Assembly (NCBI RefSeq): GCF_052857255.1
Contig: NC_135500.1
Span: forward strand, 48,758,272-48,822,271
Reading direction: 5' to 3'
Source of the DNA: Amblyomma americanum
Taxonomy: Eukaryota > Arthropoda > Arachnida > Ixodida > Ixodidae
Length of the DNA: 64,000 bases
The position numbers were made by a program, and so were the translations under genes. Under the pieces are notes generated by a model. That model saw nothing but the letters and a program-made list of their open reading frames with translations. It did no database searches and was not told the DNA's origin. Of the stretch, positions 21,219-30,676 are shown one piece after another (the first letter of the stretch is position 1; each line of letters begins with the position of its first letter).

Positions 21219-24044
21219 ATGGATTGTCACAGCTTCGTCTTACCTGGGTGCATTCGTCCTCAACCACCCTCTCTTCAAACAGTCTTGCACATCAATGCTC
21301 GTTCTGTACATGGGAAACAAGATGACATCACACATTTGTTAAGTCAATTTCCTTTTAAATATACCACAATAATGATCTCTGAGACCTGGTACTATGATGG
21401 CTGTGACATGCTCAGTCTTGATGGGTATGACAGATTCTTTAGCAATCGCAAAGATAGACGAGGCGGTGGTGTAGCGCTCCATGTCCAAAGATGTAAAGAT
21501 TGTGAATTACTGCCTGAATTTTGTGAAATTACCAATGATTATGAATGTTTGACTGTGAAGGCTGGGCTAGAGGTTATCACGGTCATGTATCGTCCACCGA
21601 AGGGAATCATGAAATCCTTTATGAAATATTTTGACCTCCTCCTAGAATATGTTCGAAGCAATAATTTTCAGCTAACATGCGGAGGTGACTTCAATATAAA
21701 TACCCTCGATAATACTTCAACTGTCATTGATTTCACTATTCAACTTCAGTCTTTGGGATTCATAAGTGTAATCAATACACCGACTCGTGTTACTGTGTCT
21801 ACTTCGTCTGCTTTAGATTTGTTTATAACAAACTCAGAGACTTCTGTTTTTAGTGCTGGCACTATAGCATCAGATGTTAGTGATCACTGCCCCATATTTA
21901 TGTTCTATGACTCATTACCAAAACCTAAAAAACGTTCTGAACAAATAACCGTCCAATATATGCCTCAGTGTGCTTTAGAGGCTTTCGAAATAGACATTAG
22001 CTTCCAAGACTGGTCTTCTGTGTATGACAAGTTAAATGTAAATGATGCATATGTACAATTTCTCGAGATATTTTCCACAATCTATTCCAAACACTTTCCT
22101 ATCAAGACATTTACTCCATCAAAGAAGATAAGAAAGCCGTGGGTAACAACCGACCACTTAAAGACTATAAAGAGAAAAAATACACTTTTTCACACTTTTC
22201 TAACAACGCGAAATCCTGATGATTTGAAAAATTTCAAAGTGGTCAGAAACAAGCTGAATTCTGAGCTTCGGCGGGCAAAGGTTGTTTACTTTGAAAATCT
22301 CTTTGCAAGTATTGGTAAACAACAGCCGGCCGCAGCCTGGAAAGTAATCAATAATGTTCTGGGTAGGGACAGGAAGGATTTATTACCTGATCAAATAACT
22401 CACGAAGACCAGATAATTACCGGTCGAGGTCTTGCAGACTTCTTCAATAAGTACTTCATTGGAACTGCACTACAACACAAAAATTCCCAAGTAAACGAAG
22501 ATTTAAGTTGTTCATGCGCCGAAAGTATATTTCTTTCACCAACAGATGAAGCAGAAGTTTATAGAACATTTATGTCACTAAAAAACAGCAAAGCCCTTGA
22601 TATTGATAACCTCCAAATTAAACCTATCAAGTATGTTATGGAATACCTAACACCAGTACTCACGTATATATTCAACTTTTCTCTTGAATCCGGGGAATTT
22701 CCAAATGCGATGAAAAAGTCCCGGGTGTCTGATATATACAAAGGAGGGGATAAAAACGTGCCAAAAAATTACCGCCCAATATCTATAATACCTACATTTG
22801 GAAAAGGATTTGAAAAGATATTATATGACCGCTTTAACAAATTCTTTGAAAAGTTCCACCTAATTTCTAATGCACAGTTTGGCTTCAGGAAAGGACGCTC
22901 TACTGAATTAGCATTATTAGAACTTAAGGAATACATAGTGAAAAATTTTGAAAAGAAACTAATAACTGTCAGCCTTTTCATCGATTTCAGTAAAGCTTTC
23001 GATTCTCTGGACCATGATATTCTAACCCATAAGCTTTCAGTTTACGGCATCAGGGGTAAGCCTCTATCCTTATTACAGTCCTACTTAGCAAACAGGCAGC
23101 AATGCGTGTATCTTGCCAACCATCAATCGTCCTTTTTACCAGTCATCAGAGGTGTACCGCAGGGTAGCGTGCTGGGCCCTTTATTATTCAATGTGTATAT
23201 CAACAGTATTGTAAACATTGATAAGACCTTAAAATTCATTATATATGCTGATGATTGCACAGTACTATTCTCTGGTGTAGATGTAACTAAACTAATGATC
23301 AAATGTAACCAATTGCTTGATACCCTTCAGAAGTGGTGTGGTGCTAATATACTCAAAATCAATCCTACAAAATCAAAAGTGATGGTATTTCGACCAAAAA
23401 ACAAGGCTATCAGGTTTGAAGGTGTTATTACCTGTGCTGGTGAGAAAATTGAAATCGTTCATGAACACACCATACTTGGGGTAACATTTTCTTCTAACCT
23501 TACTTGGGATTCACACGTTCAAAAGTTGACTAATAGTCTCTCGTCAGTGACAGGCGCAATCTGTCGCTGCCGCACTTTTCTTCCTTGTAAAATAAAACTT
23601 CAGATATATAATGCGCTATTTGCCTCACGCATTAATTACTGTTCCTTAGTTTGGCTCACAACTACTAAAACAAACATAGAGAAAATTTCACTGCTCCAAA
23701 AGAAAGCCATTCGTCATATTGCGAATCTTGATTACTTAGGTCATACTCGACAAGCTCTCCAGGCGCACAATGTTGTAAGGATTCAAAATATGTACCAATT
23801 GCGAATTCTGTTGTCATAATATTTCCCTTCCAGCTTCAGATCAATGGTAGAAGGTAACACACTGCTAAAAGAAAATAGCCATCCAGTAAACACACGCAAC
23901 ACAGACAAATGGCTAGTACCGTTTTTTCGAACAGACTACAGGCTGCAGACACTAGAATACAATCTTCCCACAATTCTCAACAAATACAAAGACACGAATA
24001 AATCTACCAAAGCTGCACTACGTCATTATTTTGTAATGATGTAA
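21219..24044 (+). pseudogene. LINE 3 ORF2: endonuclease-RT with one internal stop
   Basis: The frame starts at ATG 21219 (MDCHSFVLPG). It is open to a TAA at 23817-23819 and then continues in the same frame to 24044, so a single nonsense codon (after RILLS, before YFPSSF) truncates an otherwise complete ORF2 by about 75 residues. Endonuclease motifs: LHINARS, MISETWYYDG, CGGDFNINTL and SDHCPIF. RT motifs: NYRPISIIPTFGKGFE, QFGFRKGRSTELAL, FIDFSKAFDSLDHD, GVPQGSVLGPLLF and the catalytic IIYADDCTVLF. The enzyme nicks target DNA and copies element RNA. Loss of the C-terminus probably impairs it, but the catalytic domains are whole. Confidence 0.93.
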
Positions 24045-24437
24045 CCTGATGTTCTTTCTCTAAGCTGAAAATCTCTCTCCAGTTTTCCTTAGTTTTTTTT
24101 TAACAAACTTCTCGTTTAAAGTGTTAATAAAGTGTGTAAGATTTGCTGTCATTTATTGAGCTGATTGTATGCACATTTCCTTGCAGTTAGTGTTACTTGC
24201 CGAACTGATATTTTTGGTGTCCTCGTAATATAACTATATGTTCACTGCATTTACTTGAATCTATGATACCCTTTTGTTTCATTGTTGTATCAACTATTTT
24301 CTTCTCGATGTATATAAATATTCTTTTAATGTGTGCTGTTATGCCTTGTAACGGCTGGCTGGGGCCTCGTCAAGGTGTTTACGCACAGCTTTTAGCCCAG
24401 TCAGCCGACCAGAACCTTCTGGGAAATAAATTAAAAT

Positions 24438-25090
24438 TGAAATTGAAAACCAGAAGCAACGTCATTTCTAATCCCATTAATAAGTTTGTTGATTTCGTAA
24501 GGAGTCACTGGTGCGAGTACCATGGAGTTCACTATCGTCACGCTGTTATCAACGAGGTTTTGTTTTTCATTGTCCTGATCGTACACTGCGCTCGTGGCAA
24601 AATAGGCGTTGAGGACAGTGGCTGCTTCAAGACCGGTTAGTGTTCCTGTGAGTGTGACTATCTTTAGAACGGTGCATTGTTCTTTCTTCCCTGATAGATC
24701 TTTTATTTCATTCCATATTTTCCTGGGATCCTTTCCTATTTTGGCAAAAACCTGTTCATAATATTCTATCTTGGCATTTTTAATTTCATTGCTCAGTTTG
24801 TTTCTATACTGTTTGAAAGTAATTAGAGCATCTTCTTCTTGCGTTTTTAAAAATGTATGAAACAAACGGTTCTTTTTTTATTTTCTTTAATAACGAGTTG
24901 TTAAACCAGGGCTTCCGTATTCTTTTACGCCTTGGCCTACTCAGTTCTATCGGAAACGCTTGATTATAGCATATCATAAGTTTATCAAGAAAAATATCGT
25001 ACGCCTTGTTAGGGTCGTCTTCTTTTAATACGCATGCCCAGTCAGCGGCAGCAGTCAGAACGCGAAAAAGTTTCAACGACTCATCATTGA
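24438..25090 (-). pseudogene. CR1-like LINE 2 ORF2, N-terminal half
   Basis: The minus-strand reading contains RRINDESLKLFRVL, IRKPWFNNSLLKKIK, FHTFLKTQEEDALITF and KQYRNKLSNEIKNAKIEYYEQVFAKIGKDP, the linker before RT in CR1-like ORF2. It then gives PYEINKLINGIRNDVASG, which leads into the RT at 19950. One frameshift lies at the A/T homopolymers near 24870-24885. LINE 3 separates the two halves. The upstream edge is at about 25090, where a PLE tail begins, and the endonuclease domain is missing. Confidence 0.87.
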
Positions 25091-25690
25091 TTCTGCGTTT
25101 ATTACAAAATGCAGAATAAAAAGAGAACGATACAAAACACCAAAAAGGCATCCACGCAGGTGCGTACAAGGTAATCAGGCCGGTGCATCTAGATAAAAAC
25201 TCTCTGTCATGCAAGATCCCCATAAAATCTGCCACACACGATAGCTCATTCTTGCGGATATGATGTGCCTCGGCAATTTCTCTAGTCAACAGGTCTTTAT
25301 GGCGAAACAAGATGGTGATTTTATCAAGCAAAGGCTTGATAAATGTGCGACTGCAAGAGCACTTTCGTCCTTAAAAAGCTGCCCTCGTCCGATCTTTCTA
25401 ACCACTTCTCTAAAGGTACAGGCTGCAAGCCTTTGCTTGTTAAAACCACCATCTTGTTTCGCCATCGAGACCAGTTGACTAGAGAAATTGCCGAGGCATA
25501 TCATATCCGCAAGAATGAGCTATCGTGTGTGGCTGATCCTATGGTGGTCTTCGATGAGCGAGAGTTCTTATATCTAAATGCACCTGCTTGATTACCTTCT
25601 ATGCACCTGCGCGAATGCCTGTTTTGTTGTTGGTGATTTGTATCTTTCTCTTTACATTCTGCGTTTTTGTAATAAGCGACGAGTTGCGAA
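25085..25690. mobile_element. Penelope-like 3' ends in head-to-head inverted pair
   Basis: Minus-strand arm about 25085-25350 and plus-strand arm about 25343-25690 encode the same C-terminal GIY-YIG region: TILFRH(K/R)D(L/Q)LTREIAEA(H/Y)HIRKNELSCVAD in both, then DREFL. Over about 250 bases the arms are clear inverted copies with scattered differences. The + arm also holds the preceding LSNHFSKGTGCKPLLVK. Both end in TTTGTAATAA(A/G)CG-type tails. PLE copies are often joined in direct or inverted tandem as a by-product of integration, which fits this pair. Confidence 0.82.
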
Positions 25691-25792
25691 TAAGCGCCTG
25701 TGTTGTCTTGTCTATCTTGTCGTTCGTCGTGAGTGCGCGAAACTTTTCCGTGATGCTTTACCAACTAGCCCAGATGTCGATCTTTCCTCATA
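25690..25792 (+). repeat. PLE 3'-terminal sequence
   Basis: Non-coding tail after the plus-strand PLE arm, ending CCAACTAGCCCAGATGTCGATC. The PLE at 38820 ends ACAACTAGCCCAACTTTCC, so the shared CAACTAGCCCA supports this as the element end. Confidence 0.6.
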
Positions 25793-25925
25793 TTCAAAGA
25801 AGTTTCGAGGCGAGCCCCGATGGAGGTGCATCAAAGGTGCATACCGGTAGGTGTAGGACTAATAGCAAGGTCTAAGGCATCGGTTCGCAAAATACCCATT
25901 GGAAAGACAGCGCCATACCTTAAAG
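25793..25925 (+). repeat. Isolated fragment of the 212-bp satellite
   Basis: AAGAAGTTTCGAGGCGAGCCCCGATGGAGG and downstream GGTGTAGGACTAATAGCAAGGTCTAAGGCATC...TTCGCAAAATACCCATTGG match the 8.5-13 kb satellite over most of one monomer. The fragment stands alone between two PLE pieces, about 12.7 kb from the array. Confidence 0.85.
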
Positions 25926-25934
25926 AACATTCCC

Positions 25935-27770
25935 TGTTTCTCTTAACATTCAATAAGAAAGGCGGGTTTGTTGTTATGCCGAAACGGATATTCCAGTCAA
26001 AGGCGTCAGAAGCCCTCACCGCAGTATTTTTTTTTCTAATTTAGAGATAGGCGTCTCTAACTAAACTCAGAAGCACAGTCAATAAGTTTTGCAAAAGCAT
26101 GAACTTGAGGCAACTAGTGAACGCAATAGACTCTAAAAAAAGCTGAACTTAGACGTCTTTTTCACGGCCAAAACTCACGAGCCGAAATGCCCATTACTGG
26201 CCATAGAATCAGGAAATGGTTCTTGGCAAAAAAAGCTTCCTTATTCCTCCAACAACACAAGTATTGTTCCGATGGAAGACCCTTTTCGTGTAAAAAATTC
26301 AGATGTAGTGAACTTTTTGACACAAAATCAAACCAAAAGAATGTGCACCCTTTCCGTCGACATCAAAGACCTTTACTATTCGATGCCGCAGAAAGAATTG
26401 ATTGAATGTGTCAGTAACTATACTGATAAATATGGAGTTCTGGCATTCCAGAATGTTTGCAGTGTAGCAGATGCATCGTTCCTTTAGCTGTCGCCAGCCT
26501 ACTTGAAGTCTACGTGTGTGCAGTGGAATGGGAAACTTTTTCTATAGATAGATAAAGAGGAGGGCTATAGAAAGAAGATATATGTATAGGTTTATCCATA
26601 GCCTCCGTTCTGAGATATATTTTCCGAGCCTCTAAAGACAAACTGTTAAAACAGAGCTTACAAGAAACAAATGCAATACAACTCTACAAATTTGGTGATG
26701 ATTTTAGTGCTTTTAGATTGTGACGAACAGGAATGGTCTACCCAAGTGTCTTCTGTACTGTCTGTCTTTAATAACGATTTGTCCACTATGATCTTGACTC
26801 ACGAACATCCGGTTGAGAATGTTTTCAGATTTCTAGATTTGTAAATTCACTTTTCTCCGTGTTTAGTTTGCTGAGCATACAAACCAAGGGCGTTCAAACT
26901 TATCTTAACGTTTGAATCATTCTATACCAAAGTGATAAAAAGATCCATTGTTCAAACTTGTCTAAGTAATGGACTTAACAAGTCATGCGAGCATTTACTG
27001 CAAAGAAGTTTCTATTTACAGATCCGTCGCCTCAGAGACGCGGTTTATCCTCACCATGTCATTTTATCAGTCACGCAAAAAATGATAAAGAAGCTTGAGA
27101 AACCAGAAGGCGCACATCAACTACAAACAAGATCCCCTAGAACGAAGTATGCTGTTATTCCCTATATTTATGCTCTTTCTCACAATCTAAAAATGGTGGC
27201 AGCAAGGGCTGTTGTAAAAGCGTTTTGTTTTTCTTCCCCAAGCATCTCGGAATGATGTGCGACAAGGTTATCTCGGTGGTTAGGTGGTTCGACATACGTC
27301 GGACAAACGAGAAAATGGGTAAATGACAGGCTGTATGAGCAGCAATATAAGGCCGGCAATCAGCTTTCTGGTCGTATAAGTGTTCACTGCAAAAAACATG
27401 GATGCCAACCTGAGTTCAGCAAAACTTGCGTACTGGCAAGAGCGGAAAACCAAATAACAACGTAAATACTGAAAGTTCTGGAAATAAGAAAGCACGGAGA
27501 ATCATGTGTCGGTAGTCCTTCAGTAACGCTGTCGGCAAAACAGTTGGCATATTTACGGTTCAGCTCATGAACGGCGATGGTACTACGTGTGTCCTCACGT
27601 TCTGTACATGATTTCACTTTTTCATGTTTGTTGATTGGCTGCAGTATTTATTTTTGTGCAACAGGAAATAAACTGTAAGTTCTTATTGCGCCTTATGTTT
27701 GTATGTTGTCCCCATCATTATTTGTCTCGGCGCCGAATGCTTCAACTATGTCAAACCAACTTGCCAATCA
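25935..27770 (+). mobile_element. Penelope-like element 2 (decayed)
   Basis: Coding remnants of RT and GIY-YIG followed by a tail with ACAGGAAATAAACTG and a 3' end near 27770. It begins within or right after the isolated satellite fragment. Stops and frameshifts are frequent. Confidence 0.78.
25940..27640 (+). pseudogene. PLE 2 reverse transcriptase and GIY-YIG endonuclease (remnant)
   Basis: N-terminal RT pieces KGGFVVMPKRIF and SKASEALTAVF are followed by MEDPFRVKNSDVVNFLTQNQ (from 26272), CTLSVDIKDLYYSMPQKELIECV (to 26411) and CIGLSIASVL (about 26587), then the active-site remnant FGDDF (about 26693) where PLEs usually have YVDDF. The GIY-YIG domain is visible as TYVGQTRKWVNDRLYEQ (27294-27345). 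Integration by the GIY-YIG endonuclease is characteristic of PLEs. A non-homologous stretch at 26537-26585 (TAGATAGATAAAGAGG...) interrupts RT. Confidence 0.78.
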
Positions 27771-27774
27771 GCAC

Positions 27775-28010
27775 ATTCTATGTTTTTGTAAAGTTTGAGA
27801 GATGCATGAAATGACAGGAATTGGACTACAGTTGACCGTCTCATGCTTTCTTCCCTCTGTATAAAGTGGGACAACACGTGCCTGTTTCAGCCAGAGGGTA
27901 TTGCCCCACTATCTGTCATTAAAGAAAAATAGCCAGTCATCTTTTAGGACCCTAATATTTCTAGAAATGTCATTTATGTAAAGACCATCTATTCCGTCCT
28001 TCCTTTTGTG
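27775..28010 (-). pseudogene. CR1-like RT fragment
   Basis: The minus strand gives DGIDGLYINDISRNIRVL, then ARVVPLYTEGRKHETVNCSPIPVISCISQTLQKH, corresponding to the RT region around NYRPIS...FEK of CR1-like LINEs. It is short and has stops. It could belong to the same family as LINE 1, but that cannot be settled by eye. Confidence 0.55.
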
Positions 28011-28224
28011 CTGCAAACTTGCAACGATACTTGAGCTCTGCTCCGGTTAATGACTGAAATTTAAATTCTATTCCGCAACAAAATAATGTTGCGAGGAGGT
28101 AAGAAATCCGAAGGAAGCACATACACGTTAGCGTTATACCTGCGGCGTTATACTTCAGTCGAGTCATTCAGCCTTACAACCGTATAACATGCTGTGTGAC
28201 TATCTTCATGAAAGATAGATTTTA

Positions 28225-28566
28225 ATGTCAACGATTGAAGGCGACAAAGCCCTGCATCAAATATCTCGGAGCGTTCTTCAGGGGATGAATTTAAGTCCAA
28301 CCAAGTTCAGTATCTATTTTATAGGTTCGGACAAATGCTTCCCACCTACTCATGATGTAAATGGGGGCGTAAAAAAACGGAGGCACGGAAAGAAGACAGC
28401 AGGACGAGCTCTTCTTCACGACTGGATTATTTGGAAGGAAACGAACTCTTCAATAGACAATGATACCAAAGGCAGCGACAGTAACGTAGTGGACATATTA
28501 GGCTTAAAAGGAAGGCAAAGAATACGAAAAAGTAAAGCCTGCGCAGATATCCTATTTGCTACTTAG
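28225..28566 (+). other. Unrecognised 113-codon frame
   Basis: An open frame (MSTIEGDKALHQ to ACADILFAT) rich in K, R and S, with no motif I know. It lies between LINE and PLE remnants and has no clear promoter or splice context. It may be chance or an unrecognised part of a repeat. The adjoining stretches 28010-28224 and 28567-28640 show nothing further. Confidence 0.2.
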
Positions 28567-28639
28567 ATAGTGAGAGCGAAGGCTTGCTCATGCAGTTTCC
28601 ATGTGAGGCTTTGTGCAATGCTTCCATCACCTTCCTGGT

Positions 28640-29295
28640 TCTTTGTTGCGGGTGGCAATTCAACACCTTATCATGTCAAATAAGCATGGTGTTTTCACCC
28701 TAGTACCAAACGCCGCGTACAGCAGAATCACCTTTCTAAATTTGTCCACACAGACCCCTTTGGTGTTCCTAGCTCTGATTTAATTGTTACCTTTCTCAGA
28801 GACCATAATCCTGGCACAGCGTTCGCCTTCAGCTATGCTAACCACTATACGCGGCGGCTGCGTTTTTATGGAGGAAAAACGCTAAGGCGCCCGTGTGCTG
28901 TGCGATGTCAGTGCACGTTAAAGATCCCCAGGTGGTCGAAATTATTCCGGAGCCCTCCACTACAGCACCTCCTTCTTCCTTTCTTCTTTCACTCCCTCCC
29001 TTATCCCTTCCCTAACGGCGCGGTTCAGGTGTACAACGATATATGAGACAGATACTGCGCCATTTCCTTTCCCCAAAAAACCAATTATTATTATTATTAT
29101 TCGCCTTCAGTGTAGACATAGAAGACATGTACTACTCCTTGCTACATAACCGGCTGTTTTCCGAAAGATCGTGCATCACCGAGGATAATGATGAAACCAA
29201 GTTTGCGAATGATTCAGGTGTTTCTTTAGAAGGATTTTTGGAACTTTTGACTGTGTACCTGCGTTCCACAATCGTAGGGTGGGGAGATAAAATAT
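28640..29295 (+). pseudogene. Penelope-like element 3, RT 5' half
   Basis: Reads VHTDPFGVPSSDLIVTFL (about 28751-28806), then after the SINE insertion FSVDIEDMYYSL (29104-29139) and STIVGWGDKI up to 29295. This is the fingers/palm start of a PLE RT. The next codons are 8.2 kb away at 37535 (YLQQSGIYIG). Joining the two gives a continuous reading across the junction, so gypsy B was inserted in the middle of this RT. Confidence 0.85.
28833..29100 (+). mobile_element. SINE 1 with (ATT)n tail
   Basis: A 268-bp insertion flanked by TCGCCTTCAG at 28823-28832 and 29101-29110. It splits the PLE coding text exactly at that point and ends in CCAATTATTATTATTATTAT. The 5' end lacks a full tRNA-like head (starts CTATGCTAACCACTATAC). 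The middle part 28891-28962 is shared with SINE 2 at 54599-54670. I recognise the sequence as a frequent one in tick DNA, from memory only. Confidence 0.85.
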
Positions 29296-29469
29296 TGTGA
29301 CGTCCATGAAGAGGCGATGCCTAGTCTATTTGGTCGGCATCTTGATCGGCATCGCTCAGTAGGCAGAAGAGGAGGAGAACGACGTGGTTGGTTGCGTCTC
29401 GTACTCGGCAAGAGGATCCAACTGGTTTCAGTCGCCCGTCGTGGTCTGAATAAACCCCTGGTCGTAACA
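29296..29469 (+). repeat. Gypsy B 5' LTR
   Basis: A 174-bp LTR starting TGTGACGTCC and ending CGTAACA. It contains GGCGATGCCTAGTCTATTTGGTCGGCATC and an AATAAA-type signal (TGAATAAACCCC near 29446). The body is repeated at 37391-37534. A candidate primer-binding site TGGTGGAAGGTGCCGG starts at 29474. I did not assign its tRNA. Confidence 0.87.
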
Positions 29470-29639
29470 TCTTGGTGGAAGGTGCCGGGTATACAGGTTC
29501 AACGAAGACGGATCTCCAGCTCACCTTCGCCGGAGTCGTCGCATTGTTGGTCTGCCGCCTTCTGTTCCCTTGATGTCTTAGGACTGCGACGCTCCGAGGT
29601 CTGTCCCCAGCAGTTCGTGGCAGCATTACCGGGAGCCAC

Positions 29640-30645
29640 GGTCGTTCGCGGGTTCATCCAGCGACGATGTCGATGAATGGCTCACCCACTTCTAACGGGT
29701 TAGTCGCTACAATAAGTGGAACTCCTCCGCCCGACTTGCCAACGTCGTCTTTTCTCTAACCGATTCGGCCCTAACGTGGTACAACAACCACGAGGATTCG
29801 TTCACGACATGGGACAGTTTTCTAGAGGAGCTCAAGAAGTGCTTCGGTGACTCAGTCGTGAAGAAGAAACGGGCTGAACAAGCGCTTGCGGAAAGGGTTC
29901 AGCTTCCCGGTGAGATATCTACGATGTACATTGAAGAAATCGTCAAATTATGCAAGGTCGTCTCTCCTGTCATGACAGAAGAGGACAAAGTTGGCCGCTT
30001 ACTTAAAGGATTCGCCGAAGACATTTACAATTTTCTGATTAAAAAACAAGGTCTCGAGTCTGCGTCGGACGTCATCCAGCACTGTCGGACATTTGAGACA
30101 TTGAAAATGCGTCGCATCACGCCGAAACTCAGACGTTTGGCCGGGGTGACGACGATGGCAGCTGTAGACACTCCATCGTCATGTGATCTGGTCTCCACGA
30201 TCCGCCAGGTTGTTCGCGAAGATTTGACCAGGTCGCTGGAACTCACTCGGAATTCCTCAGCGCTCCCTCCTGTGTTTCCCATGCGCCCTCTTCAGCCAGC
30301 CGCCGTTAATGTGGCGGACTTTGAGGAGCACCACGTACATCGAGGGCTGCGGCCGAGCAATATACAGCAATCGCCCACGGACCACCGGTCCCGCTTTTAC
30401 CAGCCCCCGCCGGCCACATACGACGAGCACTTCCTGCCCAGTACTTCGTATGATCACTACTTGCCGGCACAGCCTGCTCCTGGTCCCTCTCTTGTGTGCT
30501 ACCGCTGTGGTCAGCCTAGTCACATCTCCCGATTTGGTCTCCGCCGACAATCATCCCGTTACGGCTCCTCTACCTATCCTGCGCGGCCTGATTACCAACC
30601 TCTTCCTTCTCGATGCCCATCCTACCCGCCTGATTCCGGCAACCC
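29640..30645 (+). pseudogene. Gypsy B gag, 5' part
   Basis: The capsid-like region reads VDEWLTHF, a stop, RVSRYNKWNSSARLANVVFSL, TWYNNHEDSF and EEDKVGRLLKGFAEDIYNFL. It is followed by a proline-rich stretch and a single zinc knuckle CYRCGQPSHISRF, in which the last cysteine is lost. Frame 29858-30645 is open. A stop in the upstream part (TTCTAA near 29691) breaks the N-terminus. The C-terminus continues after the RTE at 33860-33980 with PWPALMRNLSHA and ends SSSPPPEN-stop. Confidence 0.85.
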
Positions 30646-30647
30646 AT
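30635..30647. repeat. Target-site duplication, left (RTE copy 2)
   Basis: TCCGGCAACCCAT at 30635-30647 pairs with TCCGGCGACCCAT at 33849-33861, with one mismatch in 13 bases. It is the same length as the duplication of RTE copy 1. Confidence 0.82.
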
Positions 30648-30676
30648 CATCATCATCATCATCATCATCAGACTTA

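Larger units (their letters stand above)
19970..24437 (+). mobile_element. CR1-like LINE 3, near full length
   Basis: About 4.47 kb with a tandem 5' region, ORF1, ORF2 and a 3' UTR ending AAATAAATTAAAATTGAAATTGAAAA. It is inserted in LINE 2: minus-strand LINE 2 coding resumes at once after the tail with ASGVDN...-type RT sequence (N-terminal part at 24438-25090, C-terminal part at 18511-19950). It is the best preserved LINE here, with a single premature stop in ORF2. Confidence 0.92.

Noticed and set aside
30647..30674. (CAT)n runs at 41-53, 30648-30673, 8458-8475 and 45813-45830 as independent microsatellites or CRISPR-like repeats
   Set aside because: Each is the tail of a specific LINE or RTE at its 3' end. 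No spacers or conserved repeat units are present.
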